DNA of 64,000 nt from Petrosia ficiformis (Eukaryota > Porifera > Demospongiae > Haplosclerida > Petrosiidae). The DNA lies in NCBI GenBank assembly GCA_947044365.1, contig OX345637.1, positions 12,055,076 through 12,119,075 on the forward strand. The letters run 5' to 3'. Of this stretch, positions 22,201-40,106 are shown piece after piece (position 1 is the first letter of the stretch; every line of letters begins with the position of its first letter). Both the position numbers and the translations under genes were made by a program. The notes below the pieces were generated by a model. It did no database searches. It had not been told where the DNA came from and saw only the letters and a program-made list of their open reading frames with translations.

Positions 22201-23679
22201 TAGATATGTCTATGTACATGTGTACAATCATGTGTGTGTGTATATGACTGTATTACTGTATGTACATGTATATACACACTTCCGTACTTCATTCTACAGC
22301 ATTCACATTCTTCTGTTCCACTGTGTCTGTGTTTCTCCTGTTCTTTGTTCATTCTGAGATATATTCAGTAGTTATCTTGTGTATGTTCAAGGCCATCACT
22401 ATACCATTATGGAATGTCACTACACTTTTAATTGTAGAAATATATCCAACTTCACACAGGCAAGTATTGTAGTATAATTTTATTATTATTATAATAACAC
22501 CATCCATTGTATAGCTAAGTCTGTTCACATTCATTACCTCAAAATTAGAATAATTATGTACTATAGTGTATAGTTTAATATAATATAACATCTTGTATGT
22601 AACTTACAATGTAAAATGAATCAATGAGTATTAATAGTTACCGTAAATCGGGAATATTTTGTCTCTAAAATATTTCGAATTTTTATTTTTCGTATGTATA
22701 AATTTTCGTATGTGTGTACATTATTATTTACGAATACCGTTTATTTCCATATACCCATTACTTTTCGAATTTTTAAATTTCGTACGCATACTGTTATACG
22801 AAAATTTTTATAGTACGAAATTTTCCCGAATTACGGTATATGAGAATATGGTGAATAAGATATTTTACAATATTCCAATAAACTGATAATTGCTTAGATA
22901 TGTACCAATAACCGATACCTATCTGACATTATATCTACTTGATTCTTTCAATGAAAATAAGTATTTTCTTAATAAATAATTATGAAGTGATTATTGCACA
23001 TTATTTGTCTCCTTGTAATCTTTTACAAATAATATCAGTATTCATCCCACACTGGTCAGCACTGGTCGAGAATATCCACCACTTAGCATGAGTTAACCAC
23101 CTCTCAGATGTAATATACATGTATATAGTATGCTAACAGGTCCTATATACAAAATATAGGACCTGCGTTTTGTGTTCAAGGATGTCATATAGCCCGATCC
23201 TGCGAGGGGTATATCACATCCGAAGACACCATACAAGGGTCCTATATTCAGTATATAGGACCTATTAGCATACTATATACACAATATTGTATGATGGTGA
23301 CATCTCCTGCATAGTGTGCACATGGAAGGTCTATATACGATACTGTATATAGAACTCACCACATCAAAGGGATGATGTCACCATCATACTATATATATAT
23401 ATATATATATAGGCTATTGAGACAGTATTAAACAGCACTGATGCAAGTTAGAATCTAGCCACCAAATATTATATATTTCATACATGCAGATCAACAGCAA
23501 ATGGTGTCCTTCATATATTTTCAAGAATTGGAGCTATTATAGGCACTTATATATTTGGTGCTTTTTCCAATACTGATCAGATTTATGTTCCGATATTACT
23601 AACAGCTGTAGTACTTTTCACATCTGGAGTCTCATCAATATTCCTACCAAAAACCAGTAGAAGAACTGCATTACAATAA
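16268..23679 (+). CDS. SV2-like major facilitator superfamily transporter, eight exons
   Basis: Exons: 16268-16797, 17227-17509, 18700-18786, 18883-18990, 21026-21114, 21178-21866, 22300-22459, 23490-23679; 711 aa, all phases consistent. The acidic cytoplasmic N-terminus (~70 aa) precedes TM1. The MFS loop GSIADITGRRST follows TM2, and PESPRFLLE precedes the central cytoplasmic loop. Exon 6 encodes a large luminal domain of pentapeptide-type repeats (VTWNNITVDGVEFKDATFL) with many N-glycosylation sites, which is the hallmark of synaptic vesicle glycoprotein 2 between TM7 and TM8. EIYPTSHRSTANG resembles the second-half sugar-transporter motif. Intron 7 uses a GC donor (CACAG before GCAAGT); only this keeps frame into exon 8. 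Substrate unknown. Length fits SV2 (about 680-740 aa). In an animal without clear synapses it may serve general vesicle or organic-ion transport. Confidence 0.88.
19019..19180. repeat. Short tandem repeat (ATGGTGTACTA type) in SV2-like intron 4
   Basis: About 12 imperfect units of 'tggtgtactaa' / 'tggatgtactga'. The core TACTAATGG is the reverse complement of the CCATTAGTA core of the larger array at 19490-20996. Confidence 0.85.
19490..20997. repeat. ~109-bp satellite array in SV2-like intron 4
   Basis: About 13-14 units starting at TTAGTACATC(C/A)A(G/A)GACC, each with ATTAGTACCACCATTAGTAC and GACCATGCATTGGCTATCC. Some units lack a 9-12 bp segment before CCATTAGTACATAC or the 'agtacagtacatcatt' part. 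Each unit is itself built from ATTAGTA(C/T) heptamers. It ends 28 bp before exon 5. Confidence 0.92.
21920..22255. repeat. (TATG)n microsatellite in SV2-like intron 6
   Basis: Runs of TATG/TACATG are densest at 22057-22092. The long Tyr/Val/Cys-rich frames over it are repeat artefacts. Confidence 0.85.
22641..22843. mobile_element. MITE with TACCGTAA..CGGGAA termini
   Basis: The start TACCGTAAATCGGGAATATTT is answered by AAATTTTCCCGAATTACGGTA near 22842. The interior is AT-rich with repeated TTTCGTA. It lies in SV2-like intron 7. Confidence 0.7.
23120..23392. mobile_element. Compound fold-back element, copy 1
   Basis: Two adjacent hairpins. The first runs from GTATGCTAACAGGTCCTATA to TATAGGACCTATTAGCATAC; the second from ATGGTGACATC to GATGTCACCATCATA. 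It is inserted within another repeat (23045-23430; compare 11788-11925). Copies 2 and 3 are at 24256 and 24795. Confidence 0.85.
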
Positions 23680-24018
23680 TTATTTCAAGTTGAATTTTTT
23701 AAAGCTGTATTAAGTTATGTACATGGACTATTTCATCTTTTTTAAGCTGTATTAAGTTATATACATGGACTATTTCATCTTTTGAGTTGAGTTTTTAAGC
23801 TGTATTTAGTTATATACATGACCTCGTGTATAACTTATAATATTATAATAATTATACACAATTATTCTTTAAGTGGGTGTGGCTAATGACTATGGTTGCC
23901 AATTTTTGGAGGGTATTTCAAATGTTCAATTTTAGAGTTTGCAGAAACGTTCGATAGTTCCCTTCACTAGTGTACCAGCGATACTGTGGATTAAAATTAT
24001 TTTAAGCTTTGAGAGCTA
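23680..24018. other. Short intergenic gap, SV2-like to CEP70-like
   Basis: Three imperfect direct repeats of 'aagctgtattaagttatatacatg' plus GACTATTTCATCTTTT (23702-23825) lie in the presumed 3' UTR. The two plus-strand genes are only 339 bp apart. Confidence 0.6.
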
Positions 24019-29329
<5,311 letters not shown>

Positions 29330-30562
29330 AACTGTCAACTCACCTATAAGACTAAATTGAATACATAAGGGTTAACTTACACTTAAAAGTGTATTGCCTT
29401 AAGTATCAGGGGCATATCTAGAGCTAAGAAAAATGATGAATCATCTATTTCTTTACTGTAGCAATAACATTTAAAATGTTTATTTGAATATTTTATGAGC
29501 TAAGTAATATTCACCAGTTAACTTGTAACAATGCCATTTATGTCAATTAATGTTCAGAAGTTGTATAATTAATAATGTACTATATATAGCAAAAAGTATT
29601 TCAAACTGTGACTTCAAGTAATTATAATGGTGCATGAAATCTATTCCAGGCATATTCCCACAAAAGCTTAAAAATTTCAGCTATATATATATATATTATA
29701 TATTATTAATTTTAATTCCCTCAAAATCTTAATCTGGGAGAGATAGGTACATATATATATAAGAAAAAGTTAACAAATTACTCTAATTTCTACTGAAGTG
29801 TCATTCAAAAAAAAAAAGAAACTAGAATAATAAACAAACATTTCAAAAAAAAAGCAGAAAGCAAATTTAGGACTGAAAAAGCACAAAATTATATATCTAA
29901 TCTCAGTATAATAATTATTATTACAATCAAGTACTACGATTATTTTCTCGTTTCCCAATCATACTTATGGCAAGAGTTCTGCACTGTAAATACATTCATT
30001 CTTTATTGTATAGTGTAGCCATCAAACAGTATTAGGAGACTGATTTTATCACTGTTGTGCTAGACATTTATACTTAGTCTCATTCCCAGACCTGCCAATG
30101 GAAGAGTTTGGGGACGAAGCTACTTTGCACTAATTTTTGAAAGTAGGTGACTTAATTACATCATAAAAAAGAACAAAACATATATAGCTACATTAATTAA
30201 TCATATTGCTAATAATAAGTATTATACAAATCTTTAATTATAAGGACAGTATTTAAGTAATATTACTTACTATAAAAAAATATAAAAGAGGATGTAGGAA
30301 TATCAAAAAATGAAGAGGTACAGAAACAAAATTGGGATGGTACATTCACAGCAAAATTAAACATCATTTCTACATAACAACCCTACATCAGAGCAATGGT
30401 TGCCCCAAACATTTCAATAAGTATAATAACTATAGTAAAAGCAAAACACAAAGAAGTTATATTCATATAGGGTTGTTATGTGGATGTGGTGCTTTAATTT
30501 TCTATAATAATTATTATACATATGCTTAATGTAAAAATGCGTGACTGTCTCAACACTTCTCT
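29330..30562. other. Convergent intergenic region, CEP70-like 3' end to receptor A 3' end
   Basis: No gene. Sequence from ~29960 to 30560 recurs downstream of receptors B (41760-42137) and C (49740-50142). Shared pieces are the AGTCTCATTCCCAGAC stretch, 'acatcataaaaaagaacaaaa' and AAAAGAGGATGT(A/G)G(G)AATATC, so this is the duplicated 3' flank of the receptor unit. Confidence 0.7.
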
Positions 30563-33500
30563 TCATTTGCAGACTTGTGTTAGCCTTTTTCCCAGACTCG
30601 CCAATCGAGACAGTAATTGTTTTACTATTTCAAACTTCAAAACGTAGTTTAGAATACTGATAGGAAGGAGACCAAGCAGAATATATCCAGTTGCACTTAC
30701 ATATGGATACTTATATTGTTCAAATTCACTCCTGTCACATTTATCAGGAACATGACCAGATAATTCGCATTTGAAGTAAGCTGTCAGTGCTTCACCAAAT
30801 TTGTGAGAATTCGCCGTTACAATTGAAACATATACCAAAGTGTACACTCCAAAAATAATATATGCAACAAATACTGCAAGAATTTTTTTTTCTGCTGTAC
30901 CTAGCAATTTACCCTGTCTCATTGCTTTGAAACCTTGATGCTATGTGAATGAATTACATGTCATGAAAATAATTATGATAATATAATAATTAAATTTAAT
31001 TAAATTTAATTATACATTCATTTATGGGGGTGAGTGAATTTTGCCCCCACCCCCTCCCCCTGATGAATTCCAAATTTAGAAAAATTAAACGAGAAATAAA
31101 GTATCCCTATAATTGCATTGTGGTGTCTAGAATTCAGTAATCATGGCTGACTTTCTCATGCTGAAACATAACAGCCTATATTATAGTTATTGTTTTGCTA
31201 CCACGTCTGAAATTCTGGTATTGAGTAATGTCTAAGTATCGATACTGATACCGATACTAGTCATCCATTATGCACCATGCCCATTAATTGACTGTGCCCC
31301 CAGAATGACGCAATTTCCTTAACTTTATATAAAACACATACTGGACACAAATATATAAGTATAATATTATTATATATATAGTTGAAACCCGTGGGAAAGG
31401 GATAGGACCATAAAAATAGTATTATTCACACAACAGAAAAGTAAACAATAACTTCATTACCCTCACCACAATGCTTATATAAGCGTATTTGTATAGTAGT
31501 CATATTTAGATCAGTAAGCTAGCATACTTTTATGCACCAATGCATTTACGTATGCTAATATGACTTTACTATGGTTCCAAAAATAAATTATGATGTTTTA
31601 CCTGTCAGTTTGCATCAGTATTAACTATAGATCAGAGGATCTAAATTCAAACATTCTCCTGAGGGAGTATGCCCCCAGATCCCCTTAGTTATGTTAATAC
31701 CGTTGCACCCAACTTTCTCACTTTTTTGCTGCACAATGGGACATTTCCTTAATGAAACCTGTACATACATAATTATTATATTAGAAAGACAGTGTCATTA
31801 AATTGTCGTGCATCATGAATGGCTATGAAACAAGTAATATTTAACGATTCATTACTTATAATACTTACTCTATGAATGATAAAGAAAATGATCATTAGGA
31901 AACAGATTCCAGCTCCAAGTATAATACTAAATAAAAGTGTGGTAGAATGAAACCACATGTCTGCACTTGGTAAACAAACAGTTGAACCAATTCTGTACTT
32001 GTGTTTCTCTATACTCAGTGACATTATTACAGCTGGTAAAGGAATCACAAACCCTGAATTTATGAAAAATGGTCATTGATTTATGAGTTATATCAATATT
32101 TGTAATCGTATATACAAATGAGACACAAGAATTCAAGTCATGAATGTCTCCTGAATTGGCTATATGAAAGCTCTTTAGTGGAGAGTATTATGGACTGATG
32201 AAATAATAATTATTAATGAAATTGCAATACCACTGTATAAACAGTGTGCTCGCTAGGATTTTAATAATAGTTTCAAATTTTTGTCAAAATTTAGTGGGTG
32301 AGGCTTAACTGGCAATTGATGGGTGAGCCCGTATGTTGTACAGTATATAGAGTGTAAAAAATACATTTAAAATAGTGTAAAAGTTTGTATTGAGCCACAC
32401 AAAAGGATGGATGGTGGTGCAGGTTGAATTCCGGACTTTATTAAAATTAATGGTGGTGCAAACTGTGAATCAGTTGAGAGGTCCAACATACTAAAATGTA
32501 TACGAGTGATGAATACGATAGATTTCTGATTTTCTAGGTGATTTTCCTTATTTCTTGAGTGTTGGACCCCTCAATGTAAATGGTTAGTCTCGCAACCAGA
32601 CCCATATCATGAGAAAGGGTCTGGTTGTATGCTGGTGCTGCACTCCAATCAGATTACACAATGTCATGATAGGGTCATTATTAAAATCCATTTCATGACG
32701 TCACATTTAGAAAAGTAGAACTGGATGCAGTGATTGATAGAGTAACTTTAGATATGGGCTACAAGTCTTTGAAATCAAAACAGAAGTTAGCTGTTATACC
32801 TCTTCTACACCACCAAGACATAATTATTAGTATTACTACCTATCTGTGTTATTGCATTTGTGTTGTCATACATGTAAATATACGTCTTCCTTTAAAACTC
32901 TGATGTATAGCATGTAACTAGACCCTTTCTTGTGGTATAGGTCTGGCTCACAAGACTAGTAAATGGTGCAGAACCACCAACATTTAGCCTAGTGAGAACC
33001 CTGTGTATATATAAACTAGACCCTCACAAGTAAGTTGTAGCAACTACAATCCAGCCTTGTACACACACACATGCATGTACATTATAATTATATTAAACGT
33101 ATAGTACTTACCAAGCAATACAAGCACAGCAAATACATAATTTAGTCTTCCAGTATGTTTTGCTCGTCTAGCATGAAATGGAAACATCATTTGGTAAAGA
33201 AAAAGACTCAAGTGAAAGAACCACCAGACTGCTATATTCACCAATGTATAATGAAATACTGCTCCTGTAAAATTAATATAAATTTTTCATCAATATAAAT
33301 CATATACAGTGAGTCACTTCCTATTACAACATAAAACAGCAATAGTAAAATATAAAATAGTATGTGCTGATAGCATTGAATAACAAATTGCACATAATTA
33401 TTATAATAACCTGAGAGAGAACAGAATATAGTTGGATTATTACGGCTTTCTTCCAGACTTATTGACCTACATAAAAGTCCAGTCCTGTCAATGTTAACTA

Positions 33501-36500
33501 TAATCACAGTTATTGCTACAAGATAAAATAGTTATGAATAATAATAATATATTTATGGATTATCAATGTTAGGTTATTTTAATCACTAGTCAGAAAGCAA
33601 CTTTTTACAAATTTGATTGTGAACATATATACCTAGTCAAACAAGTTGACACAAAAGTTACTCTTAAGATCGCAGTTTTATTACATACAAAGCTTCAGAA
33701 TGTCTTACATGTCTTCGATAAGGATGTGTTTCTTTTGTTAAACACATTGGATTGTCAATTTAATATTTGTTTGCAAAAGAAGAATGCTATACAAACTGTT
33801 TACATTCAAATTGAAAGAAGATTGTGTTTGTATTCATAATGTATGAATATGTTATCTGATGAACTGCATTAAGAGTGTTTAGGTTTCTACTTTTTTTCAA
33901 ATGCAAGCATAAAGACTACAAATTATTATAACGCGCGACTTAGCAATTTAGTCACTCACTGTAGCTTTGTCTTTATCTATATCATAGTGCTAATATAATG
34001 CTCTATTCAAATTAGACCAAAAGAATCAATTTGAAATTTTTTCCATAAGAAATGTTTTTTTGTAAAAAGTGACTTGATAAACTATATACACTTGTAAACA
34101 CACAATATAATGTACACAAGACTAGAATGGCTAATACATGTTACTCACCACCAACAAAAATATCAGCTACTATAAATTGAAGAAATAAAGATGGAAAACG
34201 GCACCTATATTATTGATAAACAGTTTAAAAAAAGGAATCCTTCTTTTAGTGATATGTATAAAGCATGGTTAAATATACACCTCATCAAAAAAATTAACAT
34301 GATCATATATCTTAATACTGCCTTCGGCAGTTAAGCTAGGCAAGCGTAGTATGTTCTAACTATGTAGAATCTGATTATTTATAACATAATAATTAATTCA
34401 ATTTATATAATACTATGGAGTATAAAAAAACAATTAAAATTTAAAAGTAAATGTGAATGAATAAATTAAATGTATAATTATGTATATATTAATAGCCGTG
34501 TCTGTATGTGTGAAGCCTTTTTAGCCATGCCTAAACAATTGAAACCATGGTAACAAGGTTAAACTGTGCCCATACGCTGTTCTTATTTATGAATATAACA
34601 TTGATGAATTATGTTATTGTCACTCACATAATTTTATAGTCTTTGATTGAGAGTATTACAATGAGCAAACATATACACACACCAATGCTTGATGCAACCA
34701 CTTGAGACACCATAATACTTGCAGACTCAGCATGTTTAAATTGTTGAAATTTATAACATTGTGGAAGACATGTGTTGTTGAGTCTGTAAAAATCCTCTTT
34801 GCATGTGATATTAAAATCTTCCAAAGTATCAGTAATATTGATGGTATCATTGAAAACATCTGTGAGTGCTAACATGGAAACACATTATTATAAATCATGC
34901 AATATTATATATCACTGATGATTACAAAAAAGGGATTAAATATATAGTATACATTGTTATACATATATAATTAATTATGCAGGTATGTGTCTCAATCATA
35001 AGGTATAATCAAAGTTTTTTTATAGTTAGTATAAACATGGAAAAGTAAACAAAATTTGTAGAAAAATAATATTCCCTTCATAAACATTTAAACTACCCTA
35101 CTCACCATGTGGGAGAGAATCACATTTTGGTAGCTGGTCACCATACCCAAAATTAATAGCAATATTCCAAGGAGAAGCACACACAGTAGTACTAATACGA
35201 ATGCAATCTTCTTTGGAAGCTGTGTATATGCTATCAGTGGTACAATTTATAAGAGGAAAGTAGTACTGACACAAAAATGGAATAGCTACATCTCTACACT
35301 CAAGCTCAGTAAAACTAACTGTAGAAAAACAATTTTTTTGTCAAAGTAACGTGCATATAATTAAATTTATTATATACTTTTAATTACTACACTATACTCA
35401 ACTCTGAAGTGCTTTTAGTACACTGAAAAACTTCAGAGTTTCAAACATTAGTGTTGTTTTAGTTAACAGGAGCTTATGAGCACCACGAAGTGGTGCTCAT
35501 AAGCTGTAGTTAATTATAACTAAAACTGAAACCTCCTTTGGTAAGGCATTTTGACTTTAAACTATAACTAAATTACATGTACAGAAATTAATAACTATAA
35601 CTAACTAAATTGAAAATCAGCCAATGCATGGGCACTTTTAGTTATCTAAAACTAAAGCCCACTATTATTTTAGTTAATTAAACTATAACCAAACTAAACA
35701 TTTGAGAAACTAGGCATACTACAGCTATAACTAAAAGTAGTCATTTTTTTCAAACTAAAACAACACTAACATACATGTTAATTACTACACCATTCAGCAT
35801 ACAATCTCATACATATACATATAAACTAATAATTTGTGTATCTAAAAATTGATTTGTTGTTTCAACCAACTTCATTGGTTATATAAGTTTCATAAACAAT
35901 TTCAGCATTTAAAGTGTTGCTGAATATGAATGGTCTTTCAACCAACTTCATTGGTTATATAAGTTTCATAACAATTCCAGCATTTAAAGTGTTGCTGAAT
36001 ATGAATGGTAATTAATACAAGTCAAATTTTGTTGGTGAATTATGTTACCTAGAGTACACAACCCTGTAAGTATTAATTTTGTAGTCTTGACATTCATTTA
36101 TAGTACATTGAAATGCGTATGCATTATTTACTAAAAATGTGGTATATATGCATCACTGTAAAAATGAATTAGTTATTTTAACTGCATACTGTAAAAATAA
36201 CGGGGGTTATTTTAACTGTTATTCAGTTACATGAGTTTCAATAAACATGCTCCTGAGACTGTATGATGAATGATTTCTTTTGTAGCTAGGTATAATGTTG
36301 TAATTTATTTCTTTTGATAATGATCTATATTGACTAGTATATAAAGTACATACGATAATAAAGAATGGAAAATCTCATAGTAATTCAATTTAATGGGTTA
36401 TTTTAAACCTTGTTTGGTTACCTGAGTTTCAATACAGTATTAATAATATGCTCCTGAGACTACATGTTTACCTATTGACTACACTGCAAAAATGACTTGG

Positions 36501-38929
36501 TTATTTTACCCTCATTTGGCTACCAGAGTTTCAATAATATTCCCCGAGGATTTGCTATGTAAAAGGTTTCTTTTGTTTTTCGTCTACACTGTATATTGAC
36601 TATAGTATAAAAGAACATAATTATATATAACTCGTATTCAATTATTTGTTGAGTATAATTATATAAATGGATGTTATTCAATTATGTTATTTGTTATTTG
36701 TTATCTGTTATTTGTTTTCTGTTATTTGTTATTAATTATCTGTTACTTTTTATTTGTTATTTGTTATTATAGGTACAGGAATATGTCAACAAATAATCTC
36801 TGTTCTCCACAGATAATTGAATACAACAATTATACCTTAGAGGATACTCATATTACATTTTCATGACAACAATTTAGTATAGTAATTGTATCTGTATGGT
36901 CATCAGATGGGTTTGGAAACTTGCAAACACATAATTTAGTTTGTCTTTTAACACTTGGTACACATGATTGTGATAGAGTTAGGTAGTTAATTTAAAAGTA
37001 TTTTATTAGAACAAGATAGCAACCAAAATAACACTCTACAAAATGCAGAATATTAGGTCACTTAAATGTAGAAAAGTGAAGAACAGAACAAACCAGAATA
37101 TCTAATTATACACTGCAAAAACAAAATAGTTAAAATAACTAATTTAATGAATATATAACAAGGATTTAACAATTAGTTGGTTGTTTATGATACATACATC
37201 TAACACCATAGATACTTTGTCCTAATTATGGTTGAAGCATTATAATTTTAGGGTGCTGTCTACTCATATTTCATGTCAAAGATTGAATATAATTTATACT
37301 AAAGCCCTTTTGATGGCCAGATACAATTACATGTGTAAGTAAACCCACAAACACATATTTCAGTTTATACTTTACAATACTTGGTGCAAATTATGTCGTA
37401 ACATCATACATGTAGCTACAAAATCCTCTATGACAATTTACAAGCTAAATTGAAACTCATGCTATTTCTTGCAACTGTATGTACTAATGATTTAGTTTTT
37501 GCAGTGTATACAGATAAATATAAGTGTTATTAAGTACATGCATGTACAGTAAACAAACTTAAAAGTCTGCAATGGGGAAAACCCCATAAGATAGTACATG
37601 CACTGTCACAATGATGATGATGTAGTAATATCATGCATGTATATAGCCACAACATCACAAACTAAATTGAAGTTCATGCTATTCCTTGCAACTGTTCTAA
37701 CCAATAAAATTATTTCATTTTAGCAGTGATAAAACACTATGCTATATTATGACATATACTTTATATATGCTAGTCAAGATGAAATGAAACTAGTAATTGT
37801 AAATAAATTATTATGATTAAGTAGATGGTAAAAAATCACTTTGAAGAGAAAAGAAATTGCATTGAAATTGCTATATATAACCAACTGAAATTGCTATATA
37901 TAACCAACTGAAATTGCTATATATAACCAACTGAAATTGCTATATATATAACCAACTGAAGGTTACAATAACCCATTAATGTTTACAGTGCCATAGAATA
38001 ACCCATTAATGTTTACAGTGCCATAGAAGCAGCCGTCATAATTAATTATACTTTTATAGAGCAGCTATAATCCAGTGTACTATAAACAAATATTGAGAGT
38101 ATGCTTTCACATTCATTAACAGATAGAACACAGAGGAAAACAATAATTGCATATGATACTGTTTTAACAGATGAAACTGGCTAAAACAACAAATCAATTT
38201 GCACTATTACAACCTAACAAATCATTGAGTTCTTGAACTTCACTTTCAAGTATATCTTGTGATGCAATCGAAGTATTAATGGTAATATCACCACTCCCCA
38301 CAGCACACTGATGCCATTTGGACAAAACATTTCTACATATGGTGCCAGTATATTCATAAACATTACAATGACGAGAGGTCATATTAAGTTTACTCCAGGT
38401 CATTTCAGGACTACTGCATGGTATACTACTGTTTCCATTAATGAATACACTTTGATTTGTTGCAGTACCGGAGGGTTCATTTGCACTCTACATTCATATG
38501 AACAAAACAAAATAAATAAATATTATTACTACAAAGTTATTTTAATACATTAATAGCAACATAATAATTTTTAGTATAGTCAGCTGTATGGTATAGTTAT
38601 GTAGGGTTGTTATGTGGAAGTGATGTTTAATGTGGAAGTGGTATTTTGTTGCCAAAGCAAGGCACCATCCCAATCTTGCTCCTTTGCTTTTTTTTTCGGT
38701 TTTGTTATATATCCTAACATACTCTTTCATTTTTCAAAATGTTTTTTTATTATTCTTGTTTTAAATGACTTTGAAATACATGATGGCTATTCTGTTTCAT
38801 TTACAGCATTGATATTTTCAGCAGGAATTGTGTCCAGAAAGAGACAGTACTAAAAATTTACTGCAATATTATAATTATTCCTTATTAAAATTACAATAAA
38901 AATGTGTAATTATGATTATTGTATATAAT

Positions 38930-38960
<31 letters not shown>

Positions 38961-40106
38961 CACTTATATATAATATTATGTACATCATATCTATTGCGCT
39001 GATGATATCAGTAATATACTAAAAAATAATTATTATATTCAACGAATAAGTGGCATAATTATGATAAACACAATGTAAATTTTTTACAGTGCAGAAGTAA
39101 ATTCAGTTATACTATTTGTGCATGGACATTTCAGTATCATCTGGGTTTACAAATTTGTGGAAGTGTTGCTATAATCTTAGTGTGTATATTCTATGTATAT
39201 TGGCTATGTAAATATGTATAATACAACTTATCTGTTTTGTAGAACGCCATCTGATATCCATATCCATCTTAAAATTAATGGCTGTGGTTTATAACAAATG
39301 GCGTCCTATCGTCAGTAGGTTGCTGTACAAAGTTTGTTCCATTGAATTTAACTTAAAATAAATTTACATTATGTTAAAACTACTCTACAGAAACGTAGAA
39401 ATCTATTTTTATAAAAAAGAAGAATAATAGTGGTAAATCATAATGACGATTTTGCCAGTCAAGTTTTGCTACTTGCCAGACCTCCACTTTAACGACAATC
39501 TCTGGGCATCTAAAAGGTATTGTTAGTCATAAAAATACTCAACATTATAAGTTATATGTATATTTTAACTTATCTGAATATATTACCAGAGATTTCAGCT
39601 TACCACTTGCAATTGAAATGTATGGGTGGCCATTTTTTTGGGCCATCCCTATTACACATAGAGAGTATTCTCTCTGACATGCTGTCCACATTTGGAGGGC
39701 TTAATATGTCTTATTGATTATCTGCGGACATTACTAGTTCAATCTTAGTCATCTTTAAATCTCAAAATTAATGTTATCAAGGTGTATAATAATATTATAA
39801 AGTATATAACATGCAGCTAATTATTGTCATTGTATAATAATAATAAAGTACCACAAGCATAATTAGCTATTTTGATCAAATTCATAATAAATATCAACTC
39901 ACCACGAGATAATAAAATACGACAGGGAGAGTAAAAAGACCGATTACTACACAAAGTGCAAATATGAGAGCAACAATTTCAACAATCTTCACTGTTTGTG
40001 GTGAAAATTTAGGAACTTTTGCAAGAAGTGCACTTCTTCGACTAGTGAGGCCATTAGATACAGGTATTTCTCCACTTTCAATCACGTTACTATCATGTTT
40101 ATCCAT
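30563..40106 (-). CDS. Frizzled/Smoothened-like (class F) receptor, copy A, nine exons
   Basis: Exons (minus): 40106-39903, 38487-38214, 35318-35106, 34859-34628, 34204-34149, 33515-33411, 33264-33112, 32053-31869, 30940-30563; 599 aa, phases consistent and identical in copies A and B. Residues ~40-68 form a hydrophobic segment (IVALIFALCVVIGLFTLPVV) preceded by a charged, Ser-rich N-terminus, so it looks like a signal anchor. Exons 2-4 encode a Cys-rich ectodomain; exon 3 (FLCQYYFPL, SKEDCIRISTTVC, DQLPKCDSLP) resembles the C-terminal half of a Frizzled CRD. Seven TM segments follow. FCSLSG..VNIAVWWFFHLSLFL matches the C..WW signature of class F TM3, and FIIHR..TAEKKILAVFVAYIIFGVYT fits the TM5-TM6 region. 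The C-tail lacks the KTxxxW Dishevelled motif. Wnt binding is not established; ligand unknown. Confidence 0.82.
35450..35775. mobile_element. MITE with TAGTGTTGTTTTAGTTA termini, in receptor A intron 2
   Basis: TAGTGTTGTTTTAGTTAACAGG at the left is answered by TAACTAAAA..AAACAACACTA at the right. The interior has a GAGCACCACGAAGTGGTGCTC hairpin and TAACTAAAACT runs. Relatives: 46118-46615 and 54370-54655 (same intron in copies B and C), 49219-49470, and a fragment at 11720-11760. Confidence 0.75.
36155..38035. mobile_element. Cluster of CACTGYAAAAA-type MITE fragments
   Basis: Several partial copies of the element that interrupts the gypsy RNase H: GGTTATTTTA and AGTTTCAATA.. near 36170-36550, CACTGCAAAAACAAAATAGTT at ~37125, TTAATGTTTACAGTG at 37975 and 38015. 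They lie in receptor A intron 2. Also here are a 'tgttatttgttat' run (36690-36770) and four 22-25 bp repeats of TGAAATTGCTATATATAACC (37863-37962). Confidence 0.65.

Noticed and set aside
21912..22352. Tyr/His/Val/Cys-rich frames on both strands
   Set aside because: Translation of a TATG/TACA microsatellite.
22641..22843. AT-rich TTTCGTA repeats as a regulatory array
   Set aside because: Terminal inverted repeats identify it as a MITE.
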